From: Bacteroidales bacterium
GTDB taxonomy: Bacteria > Bacteroidota > Bacteroidia > Bacteroidales > VadinHA17
Assembly (NCBI GenBank): GCA_024762655.1
Contig: JANTHB010000033.1
Span: forward strand, 1-36,955
Direction of reading: 5' to 3'
DNA: 36,955 nucleotides
Shown: in pieces, positions 1 through 8,489 of the stretch
Layout: each line of letters begins with the position of its first letter
Position numbering within the stretch: position 1 is the first letter of the stretch
Made by a program: the position numbers and the translations under genes
The notes under the pieces: model-generated
Told to the model about the DNA's origin: nothing
The model's database searches: none
The model's input: the letters and a program-made list of their open reading frames with translations, nothing else

Positions 1-117
1 AATGGAATCTGCAAAACGTAGATAACCAATGAAATATAAGATCTGCAGTTTGTTTGATAAAATAATTCTTAATCAAGAAGCAAAATGTGCGAAACTTTAA
101 TTACTTATTTTCGCTCT

Positions 118-1407
118 ATGAAACGAATAAAACCAGGGAATATCTTTATCGTGACCATCCTGATGCTCCTTCCGGGATTTATTCAGGCAAAACCGGCCCT
201 AACACAAAAAACCCTTAAAAACCGGATTTTTTCGGAGCATATTAAAACCGTAGAGCTTTATCAAAAAGGCTGGCGCATGTCCTATCCCTATCTGCGTCTG
301 GAAAGCGAAAATACCCTGTGTCTGGATTTTGATGATCTCAGTGAGGAAATCAATACTTATTATTATACGTTCATCCACTGTGACGCCCGTTGGCAACCTT
401 CGGATATTTCAGAAGCAGATTATCTGGAAGGATATCCAGAAAATGAGATTACCGATTACAAAAACTCGGTCAACACTACCGTTCCCTACACGCATTATCA
501 TGTGTCCTTTCCTAACGAAAATGTGCGTTTTACCCTGACAGGGAATTATATAATACTGGTTTACCGGGAGATGGACCGGGAGAAGCCTGTTATAACGGCC
601 CGTTTCATGGTGTACTCGACCGCGGTAGACCTAGACGGAAAGGTGATCCCCCCGGCGGGACCCGACCGTGCCAAAGACCAGGAGCTGCTCTTATCCGTGG
701 ATTACAGCCGTTACCCCGTACAGTCACCCCGTGACGAGCTCTATGTTGTGGTGAGACAAAATGGTCGCTGGGACAATGCTCTTTTTGGCATACGCCCCTC
801 CCGTGAAGAAAACCGGAAACTGGTATATGACCATACCTCCGGTCTTGTTTTCCACGGAGGCAATGAGTTCCGGAATTTCGACATCAAAAGCATCAGGTAT
901 CAGAGCCAGCATATTGATAAGATAGAATATATCGCTCCTTATTATAACATACGTCTTAAACCGGATGCGCTGCGATCGACGGGGCCTTATTTTTCGGACA
1001 AAGATCTGAACGGGAAATTTTATATAAAGAATTCACTGGGAACCGATCCGGATACCGATGCAGACTATCTCAATGTTTATTTCACATTGCCTTCCAATTT
1101 CCCTTTTGACGAAGAGGTATATATTACCGGTGCCCTTACCGGCTGGGATTACACAAAGAACAACCGTTTGGCTTACCATATGGATACCCACAGCTATGAA
1201 GGCACCCTGTTGCTGAAACAAGGTTATTACAACTATGCCTATGCCGTCAAATCGCCCGGTCAGGTCCGCGGAGATCTTACCCGCATTGAAGGCTCCCATT
1301 TTGAAACGGAGAACGACTACACGATCATGGTGTATCACCGTTCTTCTTTCGAAAGGTACGACCGGCTGGTGGGTGTAAAAATCATCAACAACAGCACGGA
1401 CAGGTAA
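118..1407 (+). CDS. T9SS plug protein, DUF5103 family
   Basis: The protein resembles the DUF5103 family, whose characterised member is the Plug of the type IX secretion translocon; Plug closes the periplasmic side of the giant SprA channel when no substrate is being exported. I chose the second in-frame ATG because it begins a clean Sec signal peptide (MKRIK, then a hydrophobic stretch ending GFIQA), giving 429 aa; the ORF-track start at 85 would add eleven residues in front of it. The usual family length is about 400-430 aa, so the gene looks complete. The body is rich in aromatic and beta-strand residues, with no membrane segment after the signal. It ends 40 bp from a convergent aldehyde dehydrogenase and is not in an operon with other T9SS genes here. 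The function is inferred from the family. Confidence 0.82.
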   Translation: MKRIKPGNIFIVTILMLLPGFIQAKPALTQKTLKNRIFSEHIKTVELYQKGWRMSYPYLRLESENTLCLDFDDLSEEINTYYYTFIHCDARWQPSDISEADYLEGYPENEITDYKNSVNTTVPYTHYHVSFPNENVRFTLTGNYIILVYREMDREKPVITARFMVYSTAVDLDGKVIPPAGPDRAKDQELLLSVDYSRYPVQSPRDELYVVVRQNGRWDNALFGIRPSREENRKLVYDHTSGLVFHGGNEFRNFDIKSIRYQSQHIDKIEYIAPYYNIRLKPDALRSTGPYFSDKDLNGKFYIKNSLGTDPDTDADYLNVYFTLPSNFPFDEEVYITGALTGWDYTKNNRLAYHMDTHSYEGTLLLKQGYYNYAYAVKSPGQVRGDLTRIEGSHFETENDYTIMVYHRSSFERYDRLVGVKIINNSTDR

Positions 1408-1447
1408 GAAGGATGATGCCTGAACCTGTTTTTATGCGTGCAATCCG

Positions 1448-3004
1448 TTACAGTTCAAATTTAATCCCCTGGGCCAAAGGCAGTTTCGTTCCAAAATTGA
1501 TGGTATTGGTCTGGCGTCTCATATACGCTTTCCATGCATCGGAGCCGGATTCCCGTCCTCCTCCGGTATCTTTTTCTCCGCCGAAGGCTCCGCCGATTTC
1601 CGCTCCTGAAGTTCCTATGTTCACATTTGCGATGCCGCAGTCCGAGCCTCTTGCCGACAAAAACTCTTCGGCTTCCCGCAGATTCAAGGTAAAGACAGCG
1701 GATGACAGGCCCTGGGGCACATCATTATGAAGGGCGATTGCCTCGTCGAATGTTTTATATTTAATCAGATAGAGGATGGGTGCAAAAGTTTCTTCCTGAA
1801 CGATTTTATAGTGATTTTCCACCTCGGCCAGGGCGGGTGTCACATACAAACCGGAAGGATACTGTTCTCCCTGCAGCACCTCTCCTCCGAAGATCACCTT
1901 ACCGCCCTCTTCTTTTACCTGTTCCAGCGCGTTGGTATAAAGTTCTGTGGCAAAGTGGTCGATCAGCGGGCCTACGAGGGTCTTTTCATCCAGCGGGTTT
2001 CCTATTTTATGAACCACCTGCTCATAGGCATTGAGCAGCTTTTTTTTCACATCGTCATAAACGTCTTCGTGGATGATCAGGCGGCGGGTCGTGGTACAGC
2101 GTTGTCCGGCCGTGCCCACAGCCCCAAAAACGATAGCGGGGATAGCCAGGTCTATGTCTGCATGGTTGGAGACGATTATGGCATTGTTTCCCCCCAATTC
2201 TGCGATCACGCGTCCCAGTCGTTTGGCGACCTTTTCGCTCACATGTTTTCCCACGGCTGTCGAGCCGGTAACGGAAATCAGGGGAACGCGTTTGTCGGCC
2301 AGGAAGTTATCTCCCATCACGGACGACCGGGCGATCACCAGGTTAAAGACTCCTTCGGGTACCTTGTTTTTCTTCAAAACGGAAGCAATAATATTCTGTG
2401 TGGCGATCGCTGTCAGGGGTGTTTTTGAGCTGGGTTTCCACACCACTACATCACCGGCCACGGCAGCAATCATGGCATTCCAGGCCCAGACGGCCACGGG
2501 AAAGTTAAAAGAGGTGATAAGCCCCACGACGCCGAGGGGATGATACTGGTCGTACATTCTGTGTTTGGGTCTTTCCGACTGCATGGTAAATCCGTACAGC
2601 TGACGGGACTGTCCCACGGCGAAGTCGCAGATATCTATCATTTCCTGCACTTCGCCCATGCCTTCCTGGTAAATTTTGCCCATCTCCAGGGTCACCAGTT
2701 TGCCGAGGTCTTCTTTGTGTTCGCGCAAAGCCAGGCCAATCTGTCTGACCACCTCTCCTCTTTTAGGAGCAGGCACCAGACGCCACTCCTTAAAAGCTTC
2801 CTGTGCGTTTTTGATCACCTTTTCATAATCTTCGATGGTAGCATTCTTTACTTTGGCAATGGGTTTTCCGTCGATGGGGGATACCGATTCCGTCAGCGGT
2901 CCGTCCGTGTCCACCCAGGTTGTGCCGGTAGTGACACCCGGGTTGACCTCCCGGATACCCAGCCTTTGTAACATTTGCTCAATTCCGTACTCTTTCCGGT
3001 TCAT
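1448..3004 (-). CDS. Aldehyde dehydrogenase, ALDH7 (antiquitin/AmaB) type
   Basis: A full-length (518 aa) NAD(P)-dependent aldehyde dehydrogenase. The catalytic cysteine lies in GTAGQRCTTTRR and the general-base glutamate in AELGGNNAI; the GGNN form and the C-terminal GGEKDTGGGRESGSDAWK stretch are typical of the ALDH7 subfamily. That family oxidises alpha-aminoadipic semialdehyde in lysine breakdown, though some members act on other aldehydes such as betaine aldehyde, so the substrate is inferred. It is divergent from pruA, with a 154 bp intergenic region that carries a -7 box for each direction. The ATG at 3004 has a TAAATTTG box about 35 bp upstream. No lysine-pathway partner gene is visible in the window. 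Confidence 0.88.
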   Translation of the reverse strand: MNRKEYGIEQMLQRLGIREVNPGVTTGTTWVDTDGPLTESVSPIDGKPIAKVKNATIEDYEKVIKNAQEAFKEWRLVPAPKRGEVVRQIGLALREHKEDLGKLVTLEMGKIYQEGMGEVQEMIDICDFAVGQSRQLYGFTMQSERPKHRMYDQYHPLGVVGLITSFNFPVAVWAWNAMIAAVAGDVVVWKPSSKTPLTAIATQNIIASVLKKNKVPEGVFNLVIARSSVMGDNFLADKRVPLISVTGSTAVGKHVSEKVAKRLGRVIAELGGNNAIIVSNHADIDLAIPAIVFGAVGTAGQRCTTTRRLIIHEDVYDDVKKKLLNAYEQVVHKIGNPLDEKTLVGPLIDHFATELYTNALEQVKEEGGKVIFGGEVLQGEQYPSGLYVTPALAEVENHYKIVQEETFAPILYLIKYKTFDEAIALHNDVPQGLSSAVFTLNLREAEEFLSARGSDCGIANVNIGTSGAEIGGAFGGEKDTGGGRESGSDAWKAYMRRQTNTINFGTKLPLAQGIKFEL

Positions 3005-3038
3005 GTTTTTGTCGGTTTTATGGTTGATAATAAAAGTT

Positions 3039-3046
3039 CAAATTTA
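3039..3046 (-). promoter_or_regulatory. -7 box for the ALDH7-type gene
   Basis: On the minus strand this reads TAAATTTG, a full match to the Bacteroidota -7 consensus TAnnTTTG, and sits 35 bp upstream of the ATG. I see no convincing TTTG -33 box at the expected spacing, so it is a candidate only. Confidence 0.5.
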
Positions 3047-3115
3047 ACTGCTAATAACGAAATTGTATATGATGCGTAACATGATTTTTAGCATTTTTTA
3101 TGAATATTTATGCAT

Positions 3116-3123
3116 TAATTTTG
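3116..3123 (+). promoter_or_regulatory. -7 box for pruA
   Basis: TAATTTTG matches TAnnTTTG and lies 35 bp upstream of the chosen pruA start. Because it falls inside the ORF-track extension (3063-3158), it argues that the extension is not translated. No clear -33 element is seen. Confidence 0.5.
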
Positions 3124-3158
3124 TACTCGAATTTTGTATAACCATAAACCGGATCATT

Positions 3159-4784
3159 ATGCCAAAAGGAATCTACCATGTACCCATAGCCAGGAACGAA
3201 CCCATTTTAAGTTATGCTCCCGGCACGCCGGAAAGAAAGGCCATTGAAGAAGAGATAAAGTGGGTTTATAACCATGTCATTGACATACCGATGTTTATCG
3301 GAGGGAAAGAAGTCAGGACCGATAAGAAAGTGCGGGTTTTTCCGCCCCACAAGATTGACCACACCCTGGGTTATTATTACCAGGGAGGAGAGGAAGAAGT
3401 ACGGAAAGCCATTGATGCAGCGCTGGCGGCCAGAGAAAAATGGTCGGGGTTAAGCTGGGAACACCGGGCTTCTATTTTCCTCAAGATTGCCGACCTGATT
3501 TCGGGGCCTTACCGTCATAAGCTGAATGCCGCCACCATGATCGGTCAGTCGAAGAATGTTTTTCAGGCCGAGATTGATGCTGCCTGTGAGCTGGCAGACT
3601 TTTTCCGCTTTAATGTGCAATACATGACCGAGCTATACAACCAACAGCCTTCTTCTGCCCCGCAAGTATGGAACCGGATGGAATACAGGCCGCTGGAAGG
3701 TTTTGTATTCGCACTCACTCCGTTCAACTTCACTTCCATTGCCGGAAATCTCCCCACAGCTCCGGCATTGATGGGCAATGTAGTTGTGTGGAAACCATCC
3801 AAAACCGCTGTTTATTCGGCTCATATGCTGATGGAGATTTTCCGGGAAGCCGGACTACCCGACGGCGTCATAAACCTTGTATTTGCTTCGGGGCCCACCG
3901 CCGCCCGAGTAGTTCTGACCCATCCGGATTTTGCGGGATTTCATTTTACCGGTTCCACGGCCGTTTTCCAGAGCATCTGGAAGATGATCGGAGAAAACAT
4001 TAAAACCTACAAGTCCTATCCCCGCATTGTAGGCGAGACAGGAGGAAAAGATTATATACTGGTGCATCCTTCGGCCAATAAAAAAGCGGTGATCACCGCC
4101 ATTGTACGGGGTGCTTTTGAATACCAGGGGCAAAAATGTTCGGCCGCTTCCCGGACCTATATCCCGGAGACCATGTGGAGAGAGATGAAAAAAGAGCTGG
4201 TTGCAACCGTGAAAAAGCTTAAAATGGGGCCTCCGGAAGATTTTACCAATTTCATCAATGCCGTCATTGACGAACCCTCTTTTGATAAGATTACCAGTTA
4301 CATTGAGAAAGCCAGAAAGTCCAAAGAAGCGGAGATCGTGGTTGGCGGAGGCTATGACAAGAGCACAGGTTATTTTATCGAACCTACCATCATCCGGGCG
4401 CTGGACCCGCATTACGTCACCATGGAAGAAGAGTTGTTCGGCCCTGTGATCACCGTCTATGTTTATCCGGACGACCGGTTTGAAGAAGCCATGGACCTGC
4501 TGGACAAAACCTCTATTTACGGACTTACCGGGGCGGTTTTTGCCCAGGACCGTTTTGCCATCAAACGGGCCACAGAGCGTCTTGTGAACACGGCCGGTAA
4601 TTTTTACATTAACGACAAGCCCACCGGCGCAGTGGTGGGACAACAGCCTTTCGGAGGAGCCCGGGGTTCCGGCACCAACGACAAAGCAGGCTCCATCCTG
4701 AATCTGTTGCGCTGGGTATCTCCGCGCTCTATCAAAGAAAATTTTGTTCCCCCGGAAGATTATCGCTATCCGTTTATGGGATAG
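3159..4784 (+). CDS. pruA: L-glutamate gamma-semialdehyde dehydrogenase (ALDH4)
   Basis: This is the second enzyme of proline catabolism, oxidising glutamate-5-semialdehyde (in equilibrium with pyrroline-5-carboxylate) to glutamate with NAD+. Hallmarks are VGETGGKDYI with the general-base glutamate, YQGQKCSAASR with the catalytic cysteine, and a C-terminal PFGGARGSGTNDKAG stretch typical of ALDH4. The start at MPKGIYHVP gives 541 aa, the usual length; the 32-residue extension in the ORF track is AT-rich, reads poorly as protein and contains the probable promoter. A strong terminator follows at once, so the gene is probably monocistronic. Its functional partner, proline dehydrogenase, is 6 kb downstream on the same strand rather than adjacent. 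Confidence 0.95.
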   Translation: MPKGIYHVPIARNEPILSYAPGTPERKAIEEEIKWVYNHVIDIPMFIGGKEVRTDKKVRVFPPHKIDHTLGYYYQGGEEEVRKAIDAALAAREKWSGLSWEHRASIFLKIADLISGPYRHKLNAATMIGQSKNVFQAEIDAACELADFFRFNVQYMTELYNQQPSSAPQVWNRMEYRPLEGFVFALTPFNFTSIAGNLPTAPALMGNVVVWKPSKTAVYSAHMLMEIFREAGLPDGVINLVFASGPTAARVVLTHPDFAGFHFTGSTAVFQSIWKMIGENIKTYKSYPRIVGETGGKDYILVHPSANKKAVITAIVRGAFEYQGQKCSAASRTYIPETMWREMKKELVATVKKLKMGPPEDFTNFINAVIDEPSFDKITSYIEKARKSKEAEIVVGGGYDKSTGYFIEPTIIRALDPHYVTMEEELFGPVITVYVYPDDRFEEAMDLLDKTSIYGLTGAVFAQDRFAIKRATERLVNTAGNFYINDKPTGAVVGQQPFGGARGSGTNDKAGSILNLLRWVSPRSIKENFVPPEDYRYPFMG

Positions 4785-4812
4785 TAAATTATATTTAATG
4801 ACAAGTTATTTA

Positions 4813-4846
4813 AACCGTAACGTACATTCAGTTACGGTTTTTTTTA
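4813..4846 (+). terminator. Intrinsic terminator after pruA
   Basis: A perfect 9-bp stem, AACCGTAAC with GTTACGGTT, encloses a 9-nt loop and is followed by a run of T. It begins about 30 bp after the pruA stop codon. Confidence 0.88.
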
Positions 4847-4875
4847 TTCAATCAATATTGTTTCCTTATTTTCAT

Positions 4876-4883
4876 TAATTTTG
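4876..4883 (+). promoter_or_regulatory. -7 box for the DivIC-like gene
   Basis: TAATTTTG matches TAnnTTTG, 20 bp upstream of the ATG at 4904. A TTG lies 15 nt upstream of it, closer than the usual 19-21 nt spacing. Confidence 0.45.
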
Positions 4884-4903
4884 TTCCTGAAATAAACACA
4901 CCC

Positions 4904-5224
4904 ATGGGCTCTCCATTGTTAAAAAAGACTTTTCATTTTCTGAGGAACAAATATGTTCTCACCCTGCTTCTTTTCATTATCTGGTTATTACTGTTCGACA
5001 GTAATAATCTGCTGGACAGGATGAAACAGGTAAGAGAACTAAACCAACTGAAAAATGACAAGGAATATTATCAGAAAAAAATAAAGGAAGACTCCCGCAA
5101 GCTGAAAGAGCTGGAGACGGACGACAAAAGCCTGGAAAAGTTTGCCCGTGAACAATATCTCATGAAAAAGAAGAATGAAGATCTTTATATCATCATTGAC
5201 AAGGACAAGGACAAGGACAGATAA
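4904..5224 (+). CDS. Septum formation initiator, DivIC/FtsB family
   Basis: A 106-aa bitopic protein with a short basic cytoplasmic N-terminus, one membrane helix (about residues 17-33, VLTLLLFIIWLLLF) and a charged coiled coil (about 35-75) ending in the family-typical LEKFAREQYLMKKKNEDLYII. This is the architecture of FtsB/DivIC, which links the late divisome to septal peptidoglycan synthesis. The length is normal. The extreme C-terminus, DKDKDKDR, is encoded by a hexanucleotide tandem repeat, which may vary in number between strains. It is flanked by the pruA terminator upstream and a convergent glycosyltransferase 25 bp downstream, so it is probably transcribed alone. Confidence 0.85.
   Translation: MGSPLLKKTFHFLRNKYVLTLLLFIIWLLLFDSNNLLDRMKQVRELNQLKNDKEYYQKKIKEDSRKLKELETDDKSLEKFAREQYLMKKKNEDLYIIIDKDKDKDR
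5198..5220 (+). repeat. Hexanucleotide tandem repeat (GACAAG)x3.8
   Basis: Three full GACAAG units plus GACAG encode the DKDKDKD tail of the DivIC-like protein just before its stop codon. The repeat is in frame, so changes in copy number would lengthen or shorten the charged tail without a frameshift. Confidence 0.8.
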
Positions 5225-5249
5225 CCCCCGTTTCCATATCTGCTGTTTA

Positions 5250-6533
5250 TCAGTAAATTGAAAGATTGTATTTTCCCGGATTCTTATCCAGTTTTCTAAA
5301 AAATGCCAGGAGGTCCCCGATGGTTCCCGGCAGGGACGAAACCCCTGCTTTTGTCAGTATTTCGCGTGCAGCCGCTGCTACCGGTTTTTTATGATAAAAA
5401 TGTTCGTGACTATAATTCAGATACTTGATCACTCTGAAGGTATCAAACCAGTGATAGATGCGCTTCCGGAAGGTCTTCTCCGAGGAGACATTCCCACGAA
5501 TCTCTTGCATTTTAAGCAAAAATTGTTCTTTCCCCAGAAATTTCCGTAAGGAATCCGGTAGCTGTTCAAAGACTTCAACGTCTGTTTTCTCCCCTGTATA
5601 AACCGGGGGAAACCGTGAAAAGAAACGGGCCAGTTCCAGGAAAGCCTCCGGGGCATAGGTAAGAAACTCTTTTTTCTCTCCGGAGAGAAACTTTTGTATT
5701 TCGGGGCCGGTACCAAAAGGCACTTTCGTTCCCGGACGGGGTGAGGGAATTACCTTTGTCTGTGTCAGGTCTGTAAAATATCCGGTCTTTATGATTTTCT
5801 GCAAGAAATAAAAATCCTCTCCGCCCTGCCGGCTGTTCATTCCTCCCTGTTTGGCGTAGGCATCCGCCCTGACAGCAAAAGCTGAACCTACGGTATGATA
5901 AGCATAGGGATATCCGATAAAACGCAGGGCATTGACAAAATATCGCAGGTGCAGTTCGTACCGGATGATGGCTCTGTACACCTCCCGGGGAAAAGAGAAC
6001 CCTTCCAACGGATGTTCAAAATATACGGACCCCCCGGTTATTTCAGGTTTGTGCATAAAAACCTCTTCCAGGGCCCTAAGATAATTACGGGCTACCAGGG
6101 TATCGGCATCCAGCGAAGTGATGAATCCATGCATGTTTTGAGCCCAAAGGAATCTTCTGACCGCTTCGTCCATACCTATTTTCCGGGCCAGCCCCACTCC
6201 AGCCTTTTTCGCCGGCAGGTCAGCAAAAAGTACCGGGAAAAACCGGATCTTGTCGTCAGACCATTTGGTGGTCAGACTTTCTATTTCCTGCAGAGTCTGC
6301 CGGTTTCTGGCAACCACTTCCGGAGGATCCTTTTCCGAAGCGTTAATAACAATGATCACTTCTACCGGATTACGGGGCAAAGTACAGGCAGAAAGGGACC
6401 GCAGGGTATCTGTCACCCGGGCTTCATCATGGCAGGGAATTACGATAACATTGGTAAGATGCGGCCGGGGTTTCCGGTCTATGAGTGCAGGAAAAGAGAC
6501 CCGGCGTTTAAGGTAGGTCTCCAGTGCCTTCAT
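5250..6533 (-). CDS. Family 2 glycosyltransferase
   Basis: A 427-aa GT-A fold glycosyltransferase. The N-terminal Rossmann-like half starts with VIVIPCHDEA (nucleotide-binding region), followed by the metal-binding SLDADTLV motif (DxD-like), and GGEDFYFLQK supplies the acidic acceptor-side motif. No membrane helix is evident, so it is probably cytosolic or peripheral. The sugar and acceptor cannot be told from sequence. Its ATG lies one base after the stop of the OmpH-like gene, which indicates one transcript and translational coupling. The long C-terminal extension (about residues 260-427) is rich in Phe, Lys and Arg and I do not recognise a domain in it. Confidence 0.8.
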   Translation of the reverse strand: MKALETYLKRRVSFPALIDRKPRPHLTNVIVIPCHDEARVTDTLRSLSACTLPRNPVEVIIVINASEKDPPEVVARNRQTLQEIESLTTKWSDDKIRFFPVLFADLPAKKAGVGLARKIGMDEAVRRFLWAQNMHGFITSLDADTLVARNYLRALEEVFMHKPEITGGSVYFEHPLEGFSFPREVYRAIIRYELHLRYFVNALRFIGYPYAYHTVGSAFAVRADAYAKQGGMNSRQGGEDFYFLQKIIKTGYFTDLTQTKVIPSPRPGTKVPFGTGPEIQKFLSGEKKEFLTYAPEAFLELARFFSRFPPVYTGEKTDVEVFEQLPDSLRKFLGKEQFLLKMQEIRGNVSSEKTFRKRIYHWFDTFRVIKYLNYSHEHFYHKKPVAAAAREILTKAGVSSLPGTIGDLLAFFRKLDKNPGKYNLSIY

Positions 6534-6534
6534 G

Positions 6535-7164
6535 TTAATTGGCCTTCAACACAGAATCCCTGATGGATTCGTACTTTTTATTTAACCCTTCCAGTACCTC
6601 TTGTGTAACATCCAGATTCTTATCTCCATACAGGATTGTACCTCCCAGCGTGGTGGTGCTTAAGATATACTTATAATGATGGACTTTTGAAAACTCATTG
6701 AGATAATCCGTTATACTGTACAGCACTTTTCTCGTACTCACCTGCTGCTCTTCCATAAGTTTGGAAGCCAGATCGTCTTTCAATTTCAGTATCTCCTGTT
6801 GTTCCTGCGAGAGTTGTTGTTCAATTTTCTGAGCCTCGGAGCGTGTCACCAGGCCCCGTTTCATGTTATTCTGATACTCCGACACTTTATTTTGCCATTT
6901 CTGGCCCCTGGTGGTTAACTTATCTTCCGATACCTTTTGTTTTTTGGCCAGTTTCTCCTGGAGGTCAACAGAAAAGTCATAGTTGGCCATGAGCGTATCC
7001 ATATTAACATAAGCAATGGATAACGCAGGATTTCCGGCAGTATCTGCGCGGGCTGTAAGGTTTGTTTGCTGAGAACTGCTTTTGGGATGGGTAAAATACA
7101 GAACAAATAAAACAATAACAGCAATGATAAGGATACCATTAATGATCAGCGAAGTTTTCTTCAT
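6535..7164 (-). CDS. OmpH/Skp-like protein with N-terminal membrane anchor
   Basis: A 209-aa member of the OmpH (Skp) family of periplasmic chaperones. After the membrane segment (about residues 8-24, INGILIIAVIVLFVLYF) comes the family start LSIAYVNMDTLMANYDF, a long charged coiled-coil pair of tentacles rich in Lys, Glu and Gln, and the closing beta strands YILSTTTLGGTILYG. No signal-peptidase site is obvious and the linker is Ser/Thr/Gln-rich, so it is probably tethered to the inner membrane rather than soluble. It is the third OmpH-like gene in this window; the other two follow bamA. It is cotranscribed with the glycosyltransferase and preceded by a well-formed Bacteroidota promoter. Confidence 0.85.
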   Translation of the reverse strand: MKKTSLIINGILIIAVIVLFVLYFTHPKSSSQQTNLTARADTAGNPALSIAYVNMDTLMANYDFSVDLQEKLAKKQKVSEDKLTTRGQKWQNKVSEYQNNMKRGLVTRSEAQKIEQQLSQEQQEILKLKDDLASKLMEEQQVSTRKVLYSITDYLNEFSKVHHYKYILSTTTLGGTILYGDKNLDVTQEVLEGLNKKYESIRDSVLKAN

Positions 7165-7188
7165 CGTTTTGGGTTTTTATTTATCCCG

Positions 7189-7218
7189 CAAAGATATACG
7201 ATTTCCTCTTTCCACAAA
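7189..7218 (-). promoter_or_regulatory. Promoter of the OmpH-like/glycosyltransferase operon
   Basis: On the minus strand a -33 TTTG (7218-7215) is separated by 18 nt from a -7 TATCTTTG (7196-7189), near the Bacteroidota consensus TTTG-N19-21-TAnnTTTG. The -7 box ends 25 bp before the ATG. Confidence 0.7.
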
Positions 7219-7303
7219 CATCTCATCAGGAAAAAATAAATTTCCCGCAAATTAATCCAGACTCAGTTAACAGGTCGGCGTCTCAGGCAAAAGGAAAGCT
7301 TTG

Positions 7304-7320
7304 CAGGATATTTTATCCTG
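7304..7320 (-). terminator. Weak hairpin downstream of the porP-like gene
   Basis: CAGGATA and TATCCTG form a 7-bp stem around a 3-nt loop, beginning 26 bp after the porP-like stop codon. On the minus strand it is followed by a T-rich but interrupted stretch, so termination here is only possible. Confidence 0.35.
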
Positions 7321-7345
7321 GGAAAATAAATCCCGTAAAAACCGG

Positions 7346-8338
7346 TTAGAACTCGGGGCAGGGAATAGCGTGGATTTTTCTTCTTTTATACTGTGTTGTT
7401 CTGAATTCGTACATAAAGGAGATCTCGTGAGAACCTCCTGTTGACATAACCAGACGGGAAATCGTAAAATCGTAACTATAACCCACATGAATCTGTTTGG
7501 TTTTATATCCCACAAGGATAACCATTGCATCCCGGTCGAAATATCCTTTCACTTCCTTGAACAAAGGGAATCCCCGATACCAGAATCCAAACATCAGAGG
7601 GCTTTTATACCAGTATAAACCCATATCCAGTTGTTTGAAGGGCCCCTGTGATTTAAACAGGAAAGCCAGGGAGAGGCTTTCTTCTATGGGTTTTAATAAC
7701 CTGCCCTTACGGATTATCTGTGCTCCGCCATAGACGGACACCTTGATGGGTAGCTGGCTGGCATCCCCATACAGTGATTGTTTGGGTTTCAGCAGATGAT
7801 CCACCGTGGTCCCAAACCAATACTTATCCGTATAGGCCAAAACGGACGTTTCCGCATCAATATCCCCGACATTGTCAAAGGGAGGCTGCTCGGTAGGGGG
7901 GGTATTTCCTCCCGGCGACAACTGATCATTAAAAATAAGCCGGTAAAAATCGAGAGACAACTGGGTATATTTCACCTGGATGCCGGGCCTGACGTATATC
8001 TCATCCGTAACCTGAATGTTATAGGAATAGAGCAACCCCAGATTCAGATTACTTAAATGGCCGGAGCCAGCGACATCGTACAATGCAAGGAAACCCACAC
8101 CCGAATTGAAATTTTGAAAATATTTATCAAAAGAAAAGCTATAGGTTGTAAAAACCCCTGGAATAGCGGGCCACTGGTTCCGGTAATTCATTACAATCCG
8201 GTTCTCTTCGGTAGCTCCCGTAAAAGCAGACCCGAGATAGAGAGGATTGGCATAAAACTGGGAAAACTGGGGATCCTGGGCATAGAGGGGCATGGCAAAA
8301 ACCATCCCAAAAATAAGTATGACCGAGAATCTTTTCAC
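7346..8338 (-). CDS. PorP/SprF family type IX secretion protein
   Basis: A 330-aa outer-membrane beta-barrel protein of the PorP/SprF family. The diagnostic N-terminal stretch after the signal peptide is QDPQFSQFYANPLYLGSAFTG, followed by alternating aromatic strands. PorP is needed for T9SS in Porphyromonas, and SprF-type paralogues serve particular substrates carrying type-B C-terminal domains; the gene just upstream encodes such a domain, which fits that pairing. The ORF-track start is a TTG; I prefer the GTG at 8338 because it begins a classic signal peptide, MKRFSVILIFG to PLYAQ, though the TTG at 8371 cannot be excluded. A -7 box is 59 bp upstream. It could be transcribed on its own or with the sigma/PKD genes. 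Confidence 0.88.
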   Translation of the reverse strand: MKRFSVILIFGMVFAMPLYAQDPQFSQFYANPLYLGSAFTGATEENRIVMNYRNQWPAIPGVFTTYSFSFDKYFQNFNSGVGFLALYDVAGSGHLSNLNLGLLYSYNIQVTDEIYVRPGIQVKYTQLSLDFYRLIFNDQLSPGGNTPPTEQPPFDNVGDIDAETSVLAYTDKYWFGTTVDHLLKPKQSLYGDASQLPIKVSVYGGAQIIRKGRLLKPIEESLSLAFLFKSQGPFKQLDMGLYWYKSPLMFGFWYRGFPLFKEVKGYFDRDAMVILVGYKTKQIHVGYSYDFTISRLVMSTGGSHEISFMYEFRTTQYKRRKIHAIPCPEF

Positions 8339-8396
8339 CAATATGTTCGTTATCAGTTTTTTAATAAACAAAATCCTCCCCTGAATCTCAAAAAAA

Positions 8397-8404
8397 CAAA
8401 GCTA
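8397..8404 (-). promoter_or_regulatory. -7 box for the porP-like gene
   Basis: TAGCTTTG on the minus strand matches TAnnTTTG, 59 bp upstream of the chosen GTG and 26 bp upstream of the alternative TTG. No -33 TTTG is found at the expected distance. Confidence 0.45.
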
Positions 8405-8470
8405 AATGTAAAAATTATATTGTTTAAATTACGATTTAGTTAATCTATTAGTTTCAATCAGATCCTTTTA

Positions 8471-8489
8471 TTTTACATCAAATGTAAAA
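8471..8489. repeat. Inverted repeat upstream of the porP-like gene
   Basis: TTTTACAT and ATGTAAAA flank a 3-nt spacer. The right arm is part of an 11-nt sequence repeated at 8404-8414. It may be an operator or chance pairing in AT-rich DNA. Confidence 0.4.

Noticed and set aside
1727-2428. 233-aa plus-strand ORF
   Set aside because: Lies wholly antisense to the aldehyde dehydrogenase gene, whose motifs are complete; the translation has no recognisable family.
3855-4643. 262-aa minus-strand ORF
   Set aside because: Fully antisense to pruA, without domain signals; a shadow of codon bias on the opposite strand.
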